NCBI RefSeq assembly: GCF_002975275.1
Contig: NZ_PCOQ01000002.1
Location: 398,697 to 462,696 of the forward strand
Length of the DNA stretch: 64,000 bases
Direction: 5' to 3'
Source: Achromobacter sp. MYb9
GTDB taxonomy: Bacteria > Pseudomonadota > Gammaproteobacteria > Burkholderiales > Burkholderiaceae_B
Positions 45,085 through 54,038 of this stretch are shown one piece after another; the stretch's first letter is position 1; each line of letters opens with the position of its first letter. The position numbers and the translations under genes were made by a program. The notes below the pieces were generated by a model that did not search any database, was not told the origin of the DNA, and worked only from the letters and a program-made list of their open reading frames with translations.

Positions 45085-46460
45085 AGATCCTGATCATGGG
45101 CGCTGGTCGCGTAGGCACCAGCGTGGCCGAAAACCTGGTGTCCGAAGAAAACGACATCACCGTGGTGGATACCGATGCCACGCAACTTCGGTACTTGCAA
45201 GAACACTTCGACCTGCGCGTCGTCCATGGCGACGGCTCGCAGGTGTCGGTGCTGGAAACCGCCGGCGCGGCCGACACCGACTTGTTCATTGCCTGTGCGG
45301 CCTCCGACACCGCCAATATGGTGGCGTGCAAGATCGCCCGCCAGCTGTTCAACATTCCCCGCCGCATTGCCCGCATCCGCTCGGCCGAGTTCCCGGAACA
45401 CCCGGAACTGATGAGCGAAGAGGGCTTTTGCATCGACGCCCTGATCAGCCCCGAACGCAGCGTCACCACCTATCTGCACAGCCTGATCGAATTCCCCGAG
45501 GCCTTGCAGGTCGTGGAATTCGCCGAAGGCCGCGTCTGCGTGGTGACCGTGCGGGTGGGGCATGGCAGCCCGATGGCGCATTCGTCCGTGGACAAGCTGC
45601 GCGACGTATGGCCCGACGTGAAGGCGCGCGTGATCGACGTGCTGCGCGGCGGCCGTCCCTTGCGGGCCGGCAGCGGCACGGTCATCGCCCCGGGCGACGA
45701 GGTCGTTCTGGTGGTGGATTCGCGCGATGCGCGCCGCGCCGTGCGCCAATTGCGTGAAGCCGAACGCGCCGTGCGACGCGTGATGATCGCGGGCGGCGGC
45801 AATATCGGCCTGCGTCTGGCGCGCCAGTTGGCCGAAGAAAAGTACAGCGTTCGCATCGTCGAACGCGACCTGAAGCGCTGCGAATACCTGGCGACCCAAC
45901 TGCCCGACAGCGTCCTGATCCTGCATGGCAGCGGCACGGACGAAGCCCTGTTGGAACGCGAGAACATCGAAGACATGGACACGTGGCTGGCGCTGACCAG
46001 CGACGACGAAGACAACATCATGTCGTCGCTGCTGGCCAAGCGCCTGGGCGCCCGCAAGGTGATCGCGCTGATCAACCGCCAGGCGTATGGCGAATTGATG
46101 CAGGGCAGCCACATCGATATCGCCGTGTCGCCGTCGCAGGCCACGATGAGCGAGCTGCTGCGCCACGTGCGCCGCGGCGACGTCGCGGCCGTGCATCGCT
46201 TGCGCCAGGGCGTGGCCGAGGCCCTGGAGGCCATCGCCCACGGCGACCGCTCGACCTCCAAGGTCGTGGGCCGGGCCGTGGGGCAGATCAGCCTGCCCAA
46301 GGGGGCCAGCATTGGCGCGCTGGTTCGTGGCGACGAGATCATCCTGCCGGATGCCGATACCGTGATCGAAACGGACGACCACGTGATCGTCTTCGTGCCG
46401 TCGCGCCGGCAGATGCCGCGCGTGGAAAAGCTGTTCCAAGTGTCGGCGTCGTTCTTCTGA
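45081..46460 (+). CDS. trkA: Trk potassium uptake peripheral NAD-binding protein
   Basis: 459-residue cytoplasmic regulator of TrkH with two RCK_N/RCK_C repeats. The first Rossmann motif is MKILIMGAGRVGTSVAENL, the second RVMIAGGGNIGLRLARQL near residue 235, each followed by a nucleotide-binding D at the end of strand 2 (VVDTDATQ and VERDLKRC). Its ATG overlaps the ntrX stop by 4 bp. The coupling of a two-component system with trkAH suggests feedback between potassium status and the regulator. Confidence 0.96.
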   Translation: MKILIMGAGRVGTSVAENLVSEENDITVVDTDATQLRYLQEHFDLRVVHGDGSQVSVLETAGAADTDLFIACAASDTANMVACKIARQLFNIPRRIARIRSAEFPEHPELMSEEGFCIDALISPERSVTTYLHSLIEFPEALQVVEFAEGRVCVVTVRVGHGSPMAHSSVDKLRDVWPDVKARVIDVLRGGRPLRAGSGTVIAPGDEVVLVVDSRDARRAVRQLREAERAVRRVMIAGGGNIGLRLARQLAEEKYSVRIVERDLKRCEYLATQLPDSVLILHGSGTDEALLERENIEDMDTWLALTSDDEDNIMSSLLAKRLGARKVIALINRQAYGELMQGSHIDIAVSPSQATMSELLRHVRRGDVAAVHRLRQGVAEALEAIAHGDRSTSKVVGRAVGQISLPKGASIGALVRGDEIILPDADTVIETDDHVIVFVPSRRQMPRVEKLFQVSASFF

Positions 46461-46512
46461 TGCGCACCCATCCCATGCCCCGCCGCAGGCCGCGCGCCGC
46501 AGGATAGCTCCC

Positions 46513-47982
46513 ATGAAGCGCGTTCTGGCCACCCTTTATATCCTGGGCCTGACCATGGTGATGTTCGCCCTCACCATGCTGATTCCGCTGCTTGTCGCCT
46601 ATGTGGGCGGCGATGCCGCGCGCGAGGCATTCCTGAACGGCTTCCTGATTTCGGTGGGCATCGGGGGTGGTTTGGCCGCCCTGACCCGGCGCAGCCGTTG
46701 CGAACTGCGCGCGCGCGATGGCTTTGTGCTGGTGTCGGCCGTATGGGCCGGCCTGCCGCTGCTGGCGGCCATACCGCTATTGCTGTATTTCCACGGGGCC
46801 GGGTTGCCGCTGTCGTTCACTGGCGCCTACTTCGAAGCCATGTCCGGGTTGACGACCACGGGCGCCACGGTGCTGACCAACCTGGACGCGTTGCCCGCGT
46901 CGATCAACCTGTGGCGCGCCACGCTGATCTGGATCGGCGGCATGGGCATCCTGGTGCTGGCGGTGGCGATTCTGCCCCTGTTGGGGGTGGGCGGCCATCA
47001 GGTCGTGCGGGCTGAAACGCCGGGCCCCATGAAAGACGAGCGCCTGACGCCACGCATCGCCAGTACCGCCAAGGCCCTGTATGCGGTGTATTTCGTGTTT
47101 TCGATTCTGTGCTTCCTGGCCTACCGCGCCGTGGGGCTGTCGTGGTTCGAGGCCTGGTGCCACATGGCCACGACGATGGGGCTGGGCGGGTTTTCGACCT
47201 GGGACGACGGGTTCGCCCATTTCGATTCGGTCGCGGTGGAAATGGTGGCCATGGTGTTCATGCTGATCGCCGGCATCAACTTCGCCACTCATTTCAACGC
47301 CTTCCGCCAACGCAGCGCGCGCGCCTATTGGCGGTGCCCGGAAGCCATTCCCTACCTGGTCATCGTGCTGGGCGCGGGCCTGGTCATCTCCACCTTCCTG
47401 TACGTGAAGGACGTCTATGGCTCGCCGCTCGAGGCGCTGCGCTATGGCATGTTCAACACCATCTCGATGGCGACCACCACGGGTTATGCCAATACCGACT
47501 TCGCGCAATGGCCCCTGTTCGCGCCGCTGACGATGCTGCTGTTGTCGGGTTTCGCCACGTCCGCCGGCTCGACCGGGGGCGGGATCAAGATGATCCGGGC
47601 GATCCTGCTGGTCAAGCAGGCGCGCAACGAGCTGGTAACAATGTTGCATCCGCATGCGGTCAGCCCCGTGCGGATCAATGGCCGGGCGGTGGACGGCCGG
47701 ACGATGTCGTCCGTGTTGGCATTCATGCTGTTTTACGGGCTCTCCATCGCGGTGTTCACGAGCCTGCTGCTCCTGTCGGGCCTGGACCCGATCACGGCCT
47801 TCTCGGCCGTTTTCGCCAGCGTCAACAACACTGGCCCGGGCCTGGGCCCCGTTGGGCCCATGGGCAACTTCGCGGTGTTGTCTGATTTCCAGATCTGGGT
47901 CTGCACCTTCGCCATGCTGATCGGGCGCCTGGAACTGCTGACCGTCCTGGTGCTGTTCACGCCGATTTTCTGGCGCAAATAA
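46513..47982 (+). CDS. trkH: Trk potassium transporter membrane subunit
   Basis: 489-residue K+ translocating subunit with four M-P-M repeats. The selectivity loops carry a central glycine in segments such as TTTGATVLT, MATTMGLGGFSTWDD, STGGGIKM-preceding ATTTGYANTDF and NNTGPGLGPVGP. Ten or more transmembrane helices are predicted. It follows trkA by 52 bp and ends the gene series; a 26-bp palindrome lies 26 bp after the stop. Confidence 0.95.
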   Translation: MKRVLATLYILGLTMVMFALTMLIPLLVAYVGGDAAREAFLNGFLISVGIGGGLAALTRRSRCELRARDGFVLVSAVWAGLPLLAAIPLLLYFHGAGLPLSFTGAYFEAMSGLTTTGATVLTNLDALPASINLWRATLIWIGGMGILVLAVAILPLLGVGGHQVVRAETPGPMKDERLTPRIASTAKALYAVYFVFSILCFLAYRAVGLSWFEAWCHMATTMGLGGFSTWDDGFAHFDSVAVEMVAMVFMLIAGINFATHFNAFRQRSARAYWRCPEAIPYLVIVLGAGLVISTFLYVKDVYGSPLEALRYGMFNTISMATTTGYANTDFAQWPLFAPLTMLLLSGFATSAGSTGGGIKMIRAILLVKQARNELVTMLHPHAVSPVRINGRAVDGRTMSSVLAFMLFYGLSIAVFTSLLLLSGLDPITAFSAVFASVNNTGPGLGPVGPMGNFAVLSDFQIWVCTFAMLIGRLELLTVLVLFTPIFWRK

Positions 47983-48008
47983 GGGCCACCGGGCTCGAAA
48001 AATCCTAA

Positions 48009-48034
48009 GGGATAACCCTGATCAGGGTTATCCC
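48009..48034. repeat. 26-bp perfect palindrome after trkH
   Basis: GGGATAACCCTGA (48009-48021) is followed immediately by its exact complement ending at 48034. As RNA it would fold as a 10-bp stem with a TGATCA loop. No U-tract follows, so it is not a standard terminator. It could be an operator, a boundary hairpin protecting the trk mRNA, or a dispersed repeat element. Confidence 0.75.
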
Positions 48035-48108
48035 GCCCCCTCTCGAAAACCGCTTCCCGACTGCGATTCCGGCGGCCATCGGCTCGCAACCCGCGCCGTT
48101 TCTATGTT

Positions 48109-48124
48109 GTGAGCGCTCGCTCAC
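48109..48124. promoter_or_regulatory. 16-bp dyad upstream of ybdK
   Basis: GTGAGCGCTCGCTCAC has 7-bp arms and a CT centre. The half site TTGTGAGCG resembles LacI/GalR or TetR-type operators. It lies about 185 bp upstream of ybdK. Confidence 0.45.
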
Positions 48125-48309
48125 TTCCCTTCAGAGGGCAAAACTGGATGCTTCGCGATGTTGCACACAAATGTCACGATTTTCAATCGTTTTGCCACAA
48201 ACCTGCGGCTATCATGCGTTCACAAGTCGCCGTCTAGCACCCCCCGGGAAGTTACCGGGCTTCAAGGTCGAACGGTGCGTCCCTCATCAAACATTCAAAG
48301 GAGTCCGAG

Positions 48310-49551
48310 ATGGAACAGATCCCGTTCATTTCGTCGGCCCCCAACACCCTGGGCATCGAACTCGAGCTGCAACTGATCGACCCCCGCAGTTTTGATCTGA
48401 CCGCAGCCTCTGACGAGCTGCTGGCCCAAATGGCCAACCATCCCATTGCCGACCGCGTTAAACCGGAAATCACGCGGTCCATGATCGAATTGAATTCCTC
48501 GGTGCACGAGCACCCCATGGGCCTTCTGGCCGAAATGCGCGAGATGCGCGACGCCTTGGTGGAAGCGGCCGACGCAGTCGGCGTGGCGGTCGCTGGCGGT
48601 GGCGCCCATCCCTTCATGCGCTGGCAAGAGCGTTCCATCTCGGATACCCCGCGGTTCCAGTACCTGGCCGAAATGTACGGTTACCTGGCGCGTCAATTTA
48701 CGGTGTTCGGCCAACACATCCACCTGGGCGTGAAAAATGGCGACGACTCTATCAAACTGTTGCGCCGGCTTTCCCCCTACGTCCCGCACTTCATCGCGTT
48801 GTCGGCCTCGTCCCCGTATTGCGAGGGCGTCGACACCCTGTTTTCGTGCTCGCGCCTGAATGCGGTGAACAGCTTCCCGCTGGCCGGCCATATGCCGCCC
48901 GACGTCAAGGACTGGTACCAGTTCGAGGCACACCTGTCGCAACTGCGCGCCTACGGTCTGGCCGAGAGCATCAAGGACTTGTACTGGGACATCCGCCCCA
49001 AGCCGGAATTCGGCACGGTGGAGATCCGCGTGTGCGATACGCCGCTGACGGTGGAGCGCGCATGCCAGATCGCGGCCTTCGCCCAGGCCTTGGCGGTGTT
49101 GCTGATGCGCGAGGACGACCCGCATGACAACGCCTGGCTGTCTTACCGCAGCAACCACTTCCAGGCCTGCCGTTTTGGCCTGCAAGGCAGCTATGTCACG
49201 CCGGACGGCCAGCGCCTGCGCCTGATGGACCATCTGCGCGCCTTGTTCCAGCGGCTGATGCCGGTGGCCGAAGAACTGGGCACGGGCGACATGATCGCCG
49301 CCCTGCGCGACGAAGCCATGCGTAGCGGCAACGATGCCCGGTGGCTGCGTAGCCAGTTCCACCGCCTGCGCGATCTGCCGCTGGTGGTGGACGCCATGAC
49401 GCACACGTGGCGCGGCGAGCCGGCCGGGGCTGCCCCGGCGGAACCCACGGCGGTGCTGCGTCGGCGCATCCGCGCCAATTCGGAGCCCATGCAGCCCCTG
49501 TCGGCGTCTGAACCGGGGGTCAGCGTGCCCCTGCCCGAACGCCTGCACTGA
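48310..49551 (+). CDS. ybdK: YbdK-type carboxylate-amine ligase (GCS2 family)
   Basis: 413-residue ATP-dependent glutamate-cysteine-ligase-like enzyme. Motifs include [28 protein letters not shown] (metal-binding Glu), [34 protein letters not shown] and [13 protein letters not shown]. This is the GCS2/YbdK class; the E. coli protein has weak gamma-glutamyl-cysteine activity, and true GshA is usually a different family, so the physiological product is uncertain. An AAAGGAG ribosome binding site precedes the ATG. Convergent with bioC. Confidence 0.9.
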   Translation: MEQIPFISSAPNTLGIELELQLIDPRSFDLTAASDELLAQMANHPIADRVKPEITRSMIELNSSVHEHPMGLLAEMREMRDALVEAADAVGVAVAGGGAHPFMRWQERSISDTPRFQYLAEMYGYLARQFTVFGQHIHLGVKNGDDSIKLLRRLSPYVPHFIALSASSPYCEGVDTLFSCSRLNAVNSFPLAGHMPPDVKDWYQFEAHLSQLRAYGLAESIKDLYWDIRPKPEFGTVEIRVCDTPLTVERACQIAAFAQALAVLLMREDDPHDNAWLSYRSNHFQACRFGLQGSYVTPDGQRLRLMDHLRALFQRLMPVAEELGTGDMIAALRDEAMRSGNDARWLRSQFHRLRDLPLVVDAMTHTWRGEPAGAAPAEPTAVLRRRIRANSEPMQPLSASEPGVSVPLPERLH

Positions 49552-49553
49552 GC

Positions 49554-49570
49554 GGCCCCGTGGCGGGGCC
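49554..49570. terminator. GC hairpin between ybdK and bioC
   Basis: GGCCCCG (49554-49560) and CGGGGCC (49564-49570) form a perfect 7-bp stem with a 3-nt loop in the 25-bp gap between convergent genes. No clear U-tract. Confidence 0.55.
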
Positions 49571-49575
49571 CCGAT

Positions 49576-50511
49576 TCAAGGGGTTCCGCGGTGCCGGCCG
49601 CCGATCGCGCTGACGGATAGCCGGGTTTCTCCGGCGACGGTGCGGTGCGCGGCGGCGCGCCACGCGTGGCCATAGGCCACTTCGATACTCAAGGCGATCA
49701 GGCCGTCTGGCCGGCGTTGCGCTTCCAGCGCGGCGCACAGGCGGTCGCGCCAGTCGCGCCCGACCAGGCCGCCGCGGCGGCCCTCGGCAGGATTTCCGCC
49801 CAGCGCGCGCACGTCCTGCAGCAGCTTTTCAGGGCTACGGTAGGTCAGGGTCAGCAGTTCCTGATCCATGACCGGATCGGCAAAGCCGTTTTCCACCAGC
49901 AGGTCGCCGAAATCATGCATGTCCACGAAGGACGGCGTGGCGGTCGCGAGGCCGGCGTCGGCCAGCGCCTGGCGCAGCTCACGCAGGGTGGCGGGGCCCA
50001 GACAGGAGAACATCGCCAGCCCGCCCACTTTCAGGATGCGGCGCCATTCCGCCAGCACCGCGTGCGGGGCGCGGTGCCAGTGCATGGCCAGGTTCGACCA
50101 CACCAGTTCCAGCGATTCGGGGGGCAGGCCGGTATCGGCCAGGTCGGCGTTGATGAAAGCGGGGGCCGCCGGGCCGCGGCGGGCCAGCTTGCCGATCCAG
50201 GCGCCCAGGCCGGCGGGCGCATGGCGCTTGCGCGCCCGGTCCAACAATGGTTCGCAGTTGTCCAGCCCGGTATAGGCGGCGTCCGGATAGCGCTCGCGCA
50301 GCAGGGGCAGGTTGTCGCCCGCGCCGCAACCGGCGTCCAGCACCGCCTGAGGCTGCACGCGGATGTATTGCAGGCGGCCGAGCATGCGGCGGGCCACTTC
50401 CCCATAGAGGAATTGCGCGTCGGACAAGTCGCCGCGGCGCGCGAACTGCCGGGGCACGTCGGCGCTGACGAGGGGAAGGGAGGGAAGCGGTGCGGATTCT
50501 GGCAGGGACAT
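49576..50511 (-). CDS. bioC: SAM-dependent methyltransferase, BioC-like
   Basis: 311-residue class-I methyltransferase resembling malonyl-ACP O-methyltransferase, which primes biotin synthesis. Motif I VLDAGCGAGDNLPLL, motif II TGLDNCEPLLDRA, post-motif LVWSNLAMHWHRAPHAVLAEWRRILKVGGLAMFSCLG, and a C-terminal region typical of BioC (TLRELRQALADAG, FVDMHDFGDLLVENGFADPVMDQE). No other bio genes are adjacent. It is divergent from comF, a pairing often seen in beta-proteobacteria. Assignment to BioC rather than a general methyltransferase is by this context and motif set. Confidence 0.78.
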   Translation of the reverse strand: MSLPESAPLPSLPLVSADVPRQFARRGDLSDAQFLYGEVARRMLGRLQYIRVQPQAVLDAGCGAGDNLPLLRERYPDAAYTGLDNCEPLLDRARKRHAPAGLGAWIGKLARRGPAAPAFINADLADTGLPPESLELVWSNLAMHWHRAPHAVLAEWRRILKVGGLAMFSCLGPATLRELRQALADAGLATATPSFVDMHDFGDLLVENGFADPVMDQELLTLTYRSPEKLLQDVRALGGNPAEGRRGGLVGRDWRDRLCAALEAQRRPDGLIALSIEVAYGHAWRAAAHRTVAGETRLSVSAIGGRHRGTP

Positions 50512-50562
50512 TTCGGTCGCGCCCGCGTCTTCGCCGCGGGGCGGAACATGATTTCATGAGGT

Positions 50563-51309
50563 ATGGCATACATTATTGCGCATCCGGGCGGCCGGGCCCG
50601 ATTCCCCCTACAGGGCATGGGGCGGCGGCTGTGGTCCCGGGTGGGCTGCGATTGCCCGTTATGCGGCGCGCGGGTGGCGGGCGCGCGGCTGTGCGGCGGC
50701 TGCGAAGCCGACATCACTGCCTTGCCGGGCGGGCGGCCCCGGTGCCCGGGCTGCGCGCTGCGCCTGCCGGCTACCGCGTCCTCTTGCCCCGCATGCCTCG
50801 GGGCATCGCGGGCCTACGGGCGGACCATCGCCGCGTTCGACTACGTGCCGCCCGCCGACGCCCTGATTCAGATGCTCAAGACCCGGCTGCGCCTGAGCAT
50901 GGCGCCGGTGCTGGCCCGGCTGATGGCCGCCGAGGTCCGGCGCCACGGCGGATTGCCGGCGGGCAGCCTGCTGGTGCCGGTGCCCGCCAGTCGCGCCTCG
51001 CTGCGCCTGCGCGGCATGAACCCGGCCGGTGAAATCGCCCGAAGCCTGGCGGCCGAGCTGGCGCTGCCCCTGGCGCGCGGGGCACTGCGGCGGCGTCGGG
51101 AAACGCCTCGCCAGACGGCGTTGGGGCGACACGCCCGCCAGCAAGGCGCGACGGCTCTGTTCCTGGGCTCGTCCCGGGTGCGCGGCCGTCATGTGGCGGT
51201 GGTGGACGACGTCATGACCACGGGCAGCACCGTCCAGGCGGCCGCTAGCGCCCTGCTGGCGGCCGGTGCGGCCAGCGTGACGATCCTGGTCGCGGCCCGC
51301 ACGCCCTGA
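50563..51309 (+). CDS. comF: ComF-family phosphoribosyltransferase-like protein
   Basis: 248-residue amidophosphoribosyltransferase-fold protein required for DNA uptake in transformable species. The N-terminal zinc-ribbon-like part has paired cysteines (C29, C31, C34, C44, C47, C61, C64, C75, C78), then a PRTase domain with RETPRQTALGRHAR and the PRPP loop VVDDVMTTGSTVQAA. The start is uncertain: the ATG at 50563 has GAGG only one base away, and a later ATG (50617) would give 230 residues with AGGG before it. Together with dprA in this window it fits a genome with transformation genes. Confidence 0.9.
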   Translation: MAYIIAHPGGRARFPLQGMGRRLWSRVGCDCPLCGARVAGARLCGGCEADITALPGGRPRCPGCALRLPATASSCPACLGASRAYGRTIAAFDYVPPADALIQMLKTRLRLSMAPVLARLMAAEVRRHGGLPAGSLLVPVPASRASLRLRGMNPAGEIARSLAAELALPLARGALRRRRETPRQTALGRHARQQGATALFLGSSRVRGRHVAVVDDVMTTGSTVQAAASALLAAGAASVTILVAARTP

Positions 51310-51422
51310 TCCGGGCTGGGGCCGAGGCCAGACCCGGGCCAGCGCGCCGCAGCGGCAAATCGGCGACAATTCATCCGTGCGGCCACTCTGGCGCCGCACG
51401 CCGTCCTTGTTCCTTATTCGCC

Positions 51423-51893
51423 ATGTTCCACGTCATCCTCGTCTGCCCCGAGATTCCCCCCAATACCGGCAACGCCATCCGGCTGTGCGCCAATACCGGG
51501 GCCCAGTTGCACCTGGTGCGCCCTTTGGGTTTTGAACTGGACGACGCGCGCATGCGCCGCGCCGGCCTGGACTATCACGAGTGGCAGCCCGTGCGCGTGC
51601 ACGACACGCTGCAAGAGGCGTTGGACGATACCGGCGCCGACGCGTCGAGCATCTACGCGCTGACCACGCAGGCGCAGCGCAGCGTGGCGGATATCGGTTT
51701 CAAACCGGGTGACGTGTTTGTGTTCGGCCGCGAAACGGCAGGGCTCTCGGCCGAGCATCAAGCGATGTTCGCGCCCCAGCAGCGCCTGCGGCTGCCGATG
51801 CGCGCTGGCCAGCGCAGCCTGAACCTGTCCAATGCCGTCGCGGTGACCGTGTTCGAAGCCTGGCGTCAGCAAGGCTTCGAAGGCGGCGTGTAG
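51423..51893 (+). CDS. trmL: tRNA (cytidine/uridine-34-2'-O)-methyltransferase
   Basis: SPOUT-class methylase of 156 residues modifying the wobble base of tRNA-Leu. It starts MFHVILVCPEIPPNTGNAIRLCANTGAQLHLVRPLGF and contains the knot-forming FVFGRETAGL and LRLPMRAGQRSLNLSNAVAVTVFEAWRQ. Length equals E. coli TrmL (157). Its stop is 5 bp from the convergent Bug gene. Confidence 0.95.
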   Translation: MFHVILVCPEIPPNTGNAIRLCANTGAQLHLVRPLGFELDDARMRRAGLDYHEWQPVRVHDTLQEALDDTGADASSIYALTTQAQRSVADIGFKPGDVFVFGRETAGLSAEHQAMFAPQQRLRLPMRAGQRSLNLSNAVAVTVFEAWRQQGFEGGV

Positions 51894-51898
51894 GACGC

Positions 51899-52891
51899 TT
51901 AATCCAGCGACAGCTTCAGCTTGTCGATCACCTGGTCCCAGCGCGCCTTTTCGCTCTTGATGCGGGCGGTCAGGGCTTCCGGGGTGGACGCCGCGGGCGT
52001 GAAGTACTGCAAGGCCAACTGCTTGCGCACGGCCTCGCTGTCGATGATGCGGGCCAGTTCGCTGTTCAGCCGTTCGATGACCGGCGTCGGCGTGCCGGCG
52101 GGCGCCAGCACGGCGTTCCACGAAATGGCTTCAAAGTCGGGGTAGCCCTGCGACGCCATCGTCGGGATGCCCGGCAGCGCCTCGCTGGGTTGCAGGCTGG
52201 TCACCGCCAGCAGCTTGACCTTGCCGTCGCGGGCCTGGGGCACGGCGATGGCGGGCACCATGAAGCCGGCCTGCACGTCGCCGCCGATGATCGCCGTGAT
52301 GACCTGCGGGAATCCGGAATACGGGATGTGCGCCAGGTCCACGCCCGCGCTTTCCTTGAACATCTCCATCGCCAGATGGGCCGAGCTGCCGGCGCCGACC
52401 GAACCGTAGTTCAGCGAATTGCCGCGGCCTTTGACCAGTTTGACGAAATCCTGGACGTTATCGACCTTCAGGCTGCCCGGCACGACCAGCACGTTGGGGC
52501 TGGTGCCCACCAGCGTGACCGGGGCCAGATCGGCCAGCGGGTCGTAGCCCAGCGTCTTCTTGTACAGCGTGGGCGCCGTGACCAGCGGTCCGTTGATCGT
52601 ATAGAGCAGCGTGTAGCCGTCGGGCTTGGCCTGCGACACGACGCGCGTGCCGATGTTGCCGCCCGCGCCCGGCTTGTTGTCGATGACGATGGGCTGGCCC
52701 AGCGCCTGCGACAGCGGCTCCGAGATCGTCCGAGCCAGGATGTCGGGCGACGATCCGGGCGGGAAGGGCACGACCATGTGGATGGGGCGATCGGGCCAGT
52801 CGGCATGGGCGGCGGCCGGCAGCGCGGCGGCCAGGCTGAGGCACAGGGCGCGCAGAAGCGGGCCTACCCCGAATGTGCGGGTTTGCGTCAT
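51899..52891 (-). CDS. Bug-family periplasmic solute-binding protein
   Basis: 330-residue Bug/TctC protein with a signal peptide (1-30, AHA/DWP) and mature motif WPDRPIHMVVPFPPGSSPDILAR, IVIDNKPGAGGNIGTRVV and IPYSGFPQVITAIIGGDVQAGFM. This is a second, divergent member compared with the one at 24637-25605. No transporter genes are nearby. It follows gpsA (49-bp gap) on the minus strand but is probably not functionally related. Confidence 0.92.
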   Translation of the reverse strand: MTQTRTFGVGPLLRALCLSLAAALPAAAHADWPDRPIHMVVPFPPGSSPDILARTISEPLSQALGQPIVIDNKPGAGGNIGTRVVSQAKPDGYTLLYTINGPLVTAPTLYKKTLGYDPLADLAPVTLVGTSPNVLVVPGSLKVDNVQDFVKLVKGRGNSLNYGSVGAGSSAHLAMEMFKESAGVDLAHIPYSGFPQVITAIIGGDVQAGFMVPAIAVPQARDGKVKLLAVTSLQPSEALPGIPTMASQGYPDFEAISWNAVLAPAGTPTPVIERLNSELARIIDSEAVRKQLALQYFTPAASTPEALTARIKSEKARWDQVIDKLKLSLD

Positions 52892-52940
52892 GAAGGATGT
52901 CTCCTCGGAATCGGTGCGGTGTCTTGTTGTTAGGGAGGGG

Positions 52941-54023
52941 TCACAGATGGCCGCCCAGCGACGGGTCCAGCGGGCCGCCCGCGTCCGCGCTTTCGTCGCG
53001 CGCGTCGCGCGCCAGCAAGGCGGAAACCGCGGTCATGGGCGCCACGCCGTCGAACAGCACGGCGCAGACGGCTTCGGTGATGGGCAATTCGACATTGATG
53101 GCGCGGGCGCGGTCCAGCGCGGCGCGCGCGCAGCGCACGCCTTCGGCCGTGATGCCGCTGGCCAGGATGTCGGCGAGCTTGCGGCCGGCGCCGATCTCCA
53201 GACCCACGCGGCGGTTGCGCGACAGGTCGCCCGTGGCGGTCAGGACCAGGTCGCCCAGGCCGGTCAATCCGGCGAAGGTCTCGGCGCGGGCGCCCAGCGC
53301 CACGCCAAAACGCGTCATTTCGGCCAGGCCGCGGGTGATCAGCGCGGCGCGGGCATTGGTGCCCAGCGCCAGTCCGTCGCCGATGCCGCAGGCGACCGCG
53401 ATCACGTTCTTCAAGGCGCCGCCCACTTCCACGCCCACGACGTCCGCGCTGGCGTAGACGCGCAGCGCCGCGCCATGGAAGGCGGTGGTGGTGGCGTCAC
53501 GCAAGGCGGCGCTGGTGCTGGCAACCGTCAGCGCCACCGGCAGGCCCTGGGCGACTTCGCGCGCGAACGAGGGCCCGGACAGCACGCCGCCGACGGCGCC
53601 GGGCAGCGCCTGGCGCACGATTTCGTGGGGTAGCCTGGCCGTGTCGGCTTCAAAGCCCTTGCACGTCCAGACGATAGGGGTGTCCTGCAATCCCAAGACG
53701 GGCAGCCGGCGCGACAGTTCGCCGCAGATGGCGGTCAGCCCGGCCACGGGCACGCCCAGCACGATCAGGCGGCGCGCGCCCTCGTCTTGCAGGCTGCGCA
53801 GCGCGGCGTCGAGATCGGAGGTGACATTCAGGGCCTGGGGCAGGGGGATGCCAGGCAGGTAGCGCGCGTTCTCGTGCGTGGCGGCCATGCTGGCGGCCTG
53901 CGCGGCGTCGCGCGCCCAAAGCAGGGTGGCGTGGCGGCGGCTGGAGGCCGCCGCCAGCGCGGTGCCCCAACTTCCCGCACCCAGGACGGCAACGCGCAGG
54001 CGCGGCTCTGTGGGATTGTTCAT
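52941..54023 (-). CDS. gpsA: Glycerol-3-phosphate dehydrogenase, NAD(P)+
   Basis: Makes sn-glycerol-3-phosphate for phospholipid synthesis. The 360 residues have the N-terminal nucleotide fold [14 protein letters not shown] (GAGSWG 15-20), [16 protein letters not shown], the catalytic lysine region [20 protein letters not shown], and [12 protein letters not shown] plus [14 protein letters not shown]. It lies downstream of secB in the conserved grxC-secB-gpsA order. Confidence 0.96.
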   Translation of the reverse strand: MNNPTEPRLRVAVLGAGSWGTALAAASSRRHATLLWARDAAQAASMAATHENARYLPGIPLPQALNVTSDLDAALRSLQDEGARRLIVLGVPVAGLTAICGELSRRLPVLGLQDTPIVWTCKGFEADTARLPHEIVRQALPGAVGGVLSGPSFAREVAQGLPVALTVASTSAALRDATTTAFHGAALRVYASADVVGVEVGGALKNVIAVACGIGDGLALGTNARAALITRGLAEMTRFGVALGARAETFAGLTGLGDLVLTATGDLSRNRRVGLEIGAGRKLADILASGITAEGVRCARAALDRARAINVELPITEAVCAVLFDGVAPMTAVSALLARDARDESADAGGPLDPSLGGHL

Positions 54024-54038
54024 CGGGGCGCGGCGTGC

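Larger units (their letters stand above)
47983..48309. other. trkH-ybdK intergenic region with several dyads
   Basis: 327 bp without a gene. Elements seen: a 26-bp perfect palindrome (48009-48034), a 16-bp dyad (48109-48124), a short hairpin ACGATT/AATCGT (48176-48190) followed by TTTT, and the ybdK ribosome binding site AAAGGAG (48297-48303). The segment 48150-48210 is AT-richer and probably holds the ybdK promoter. Confidence 0.5.
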
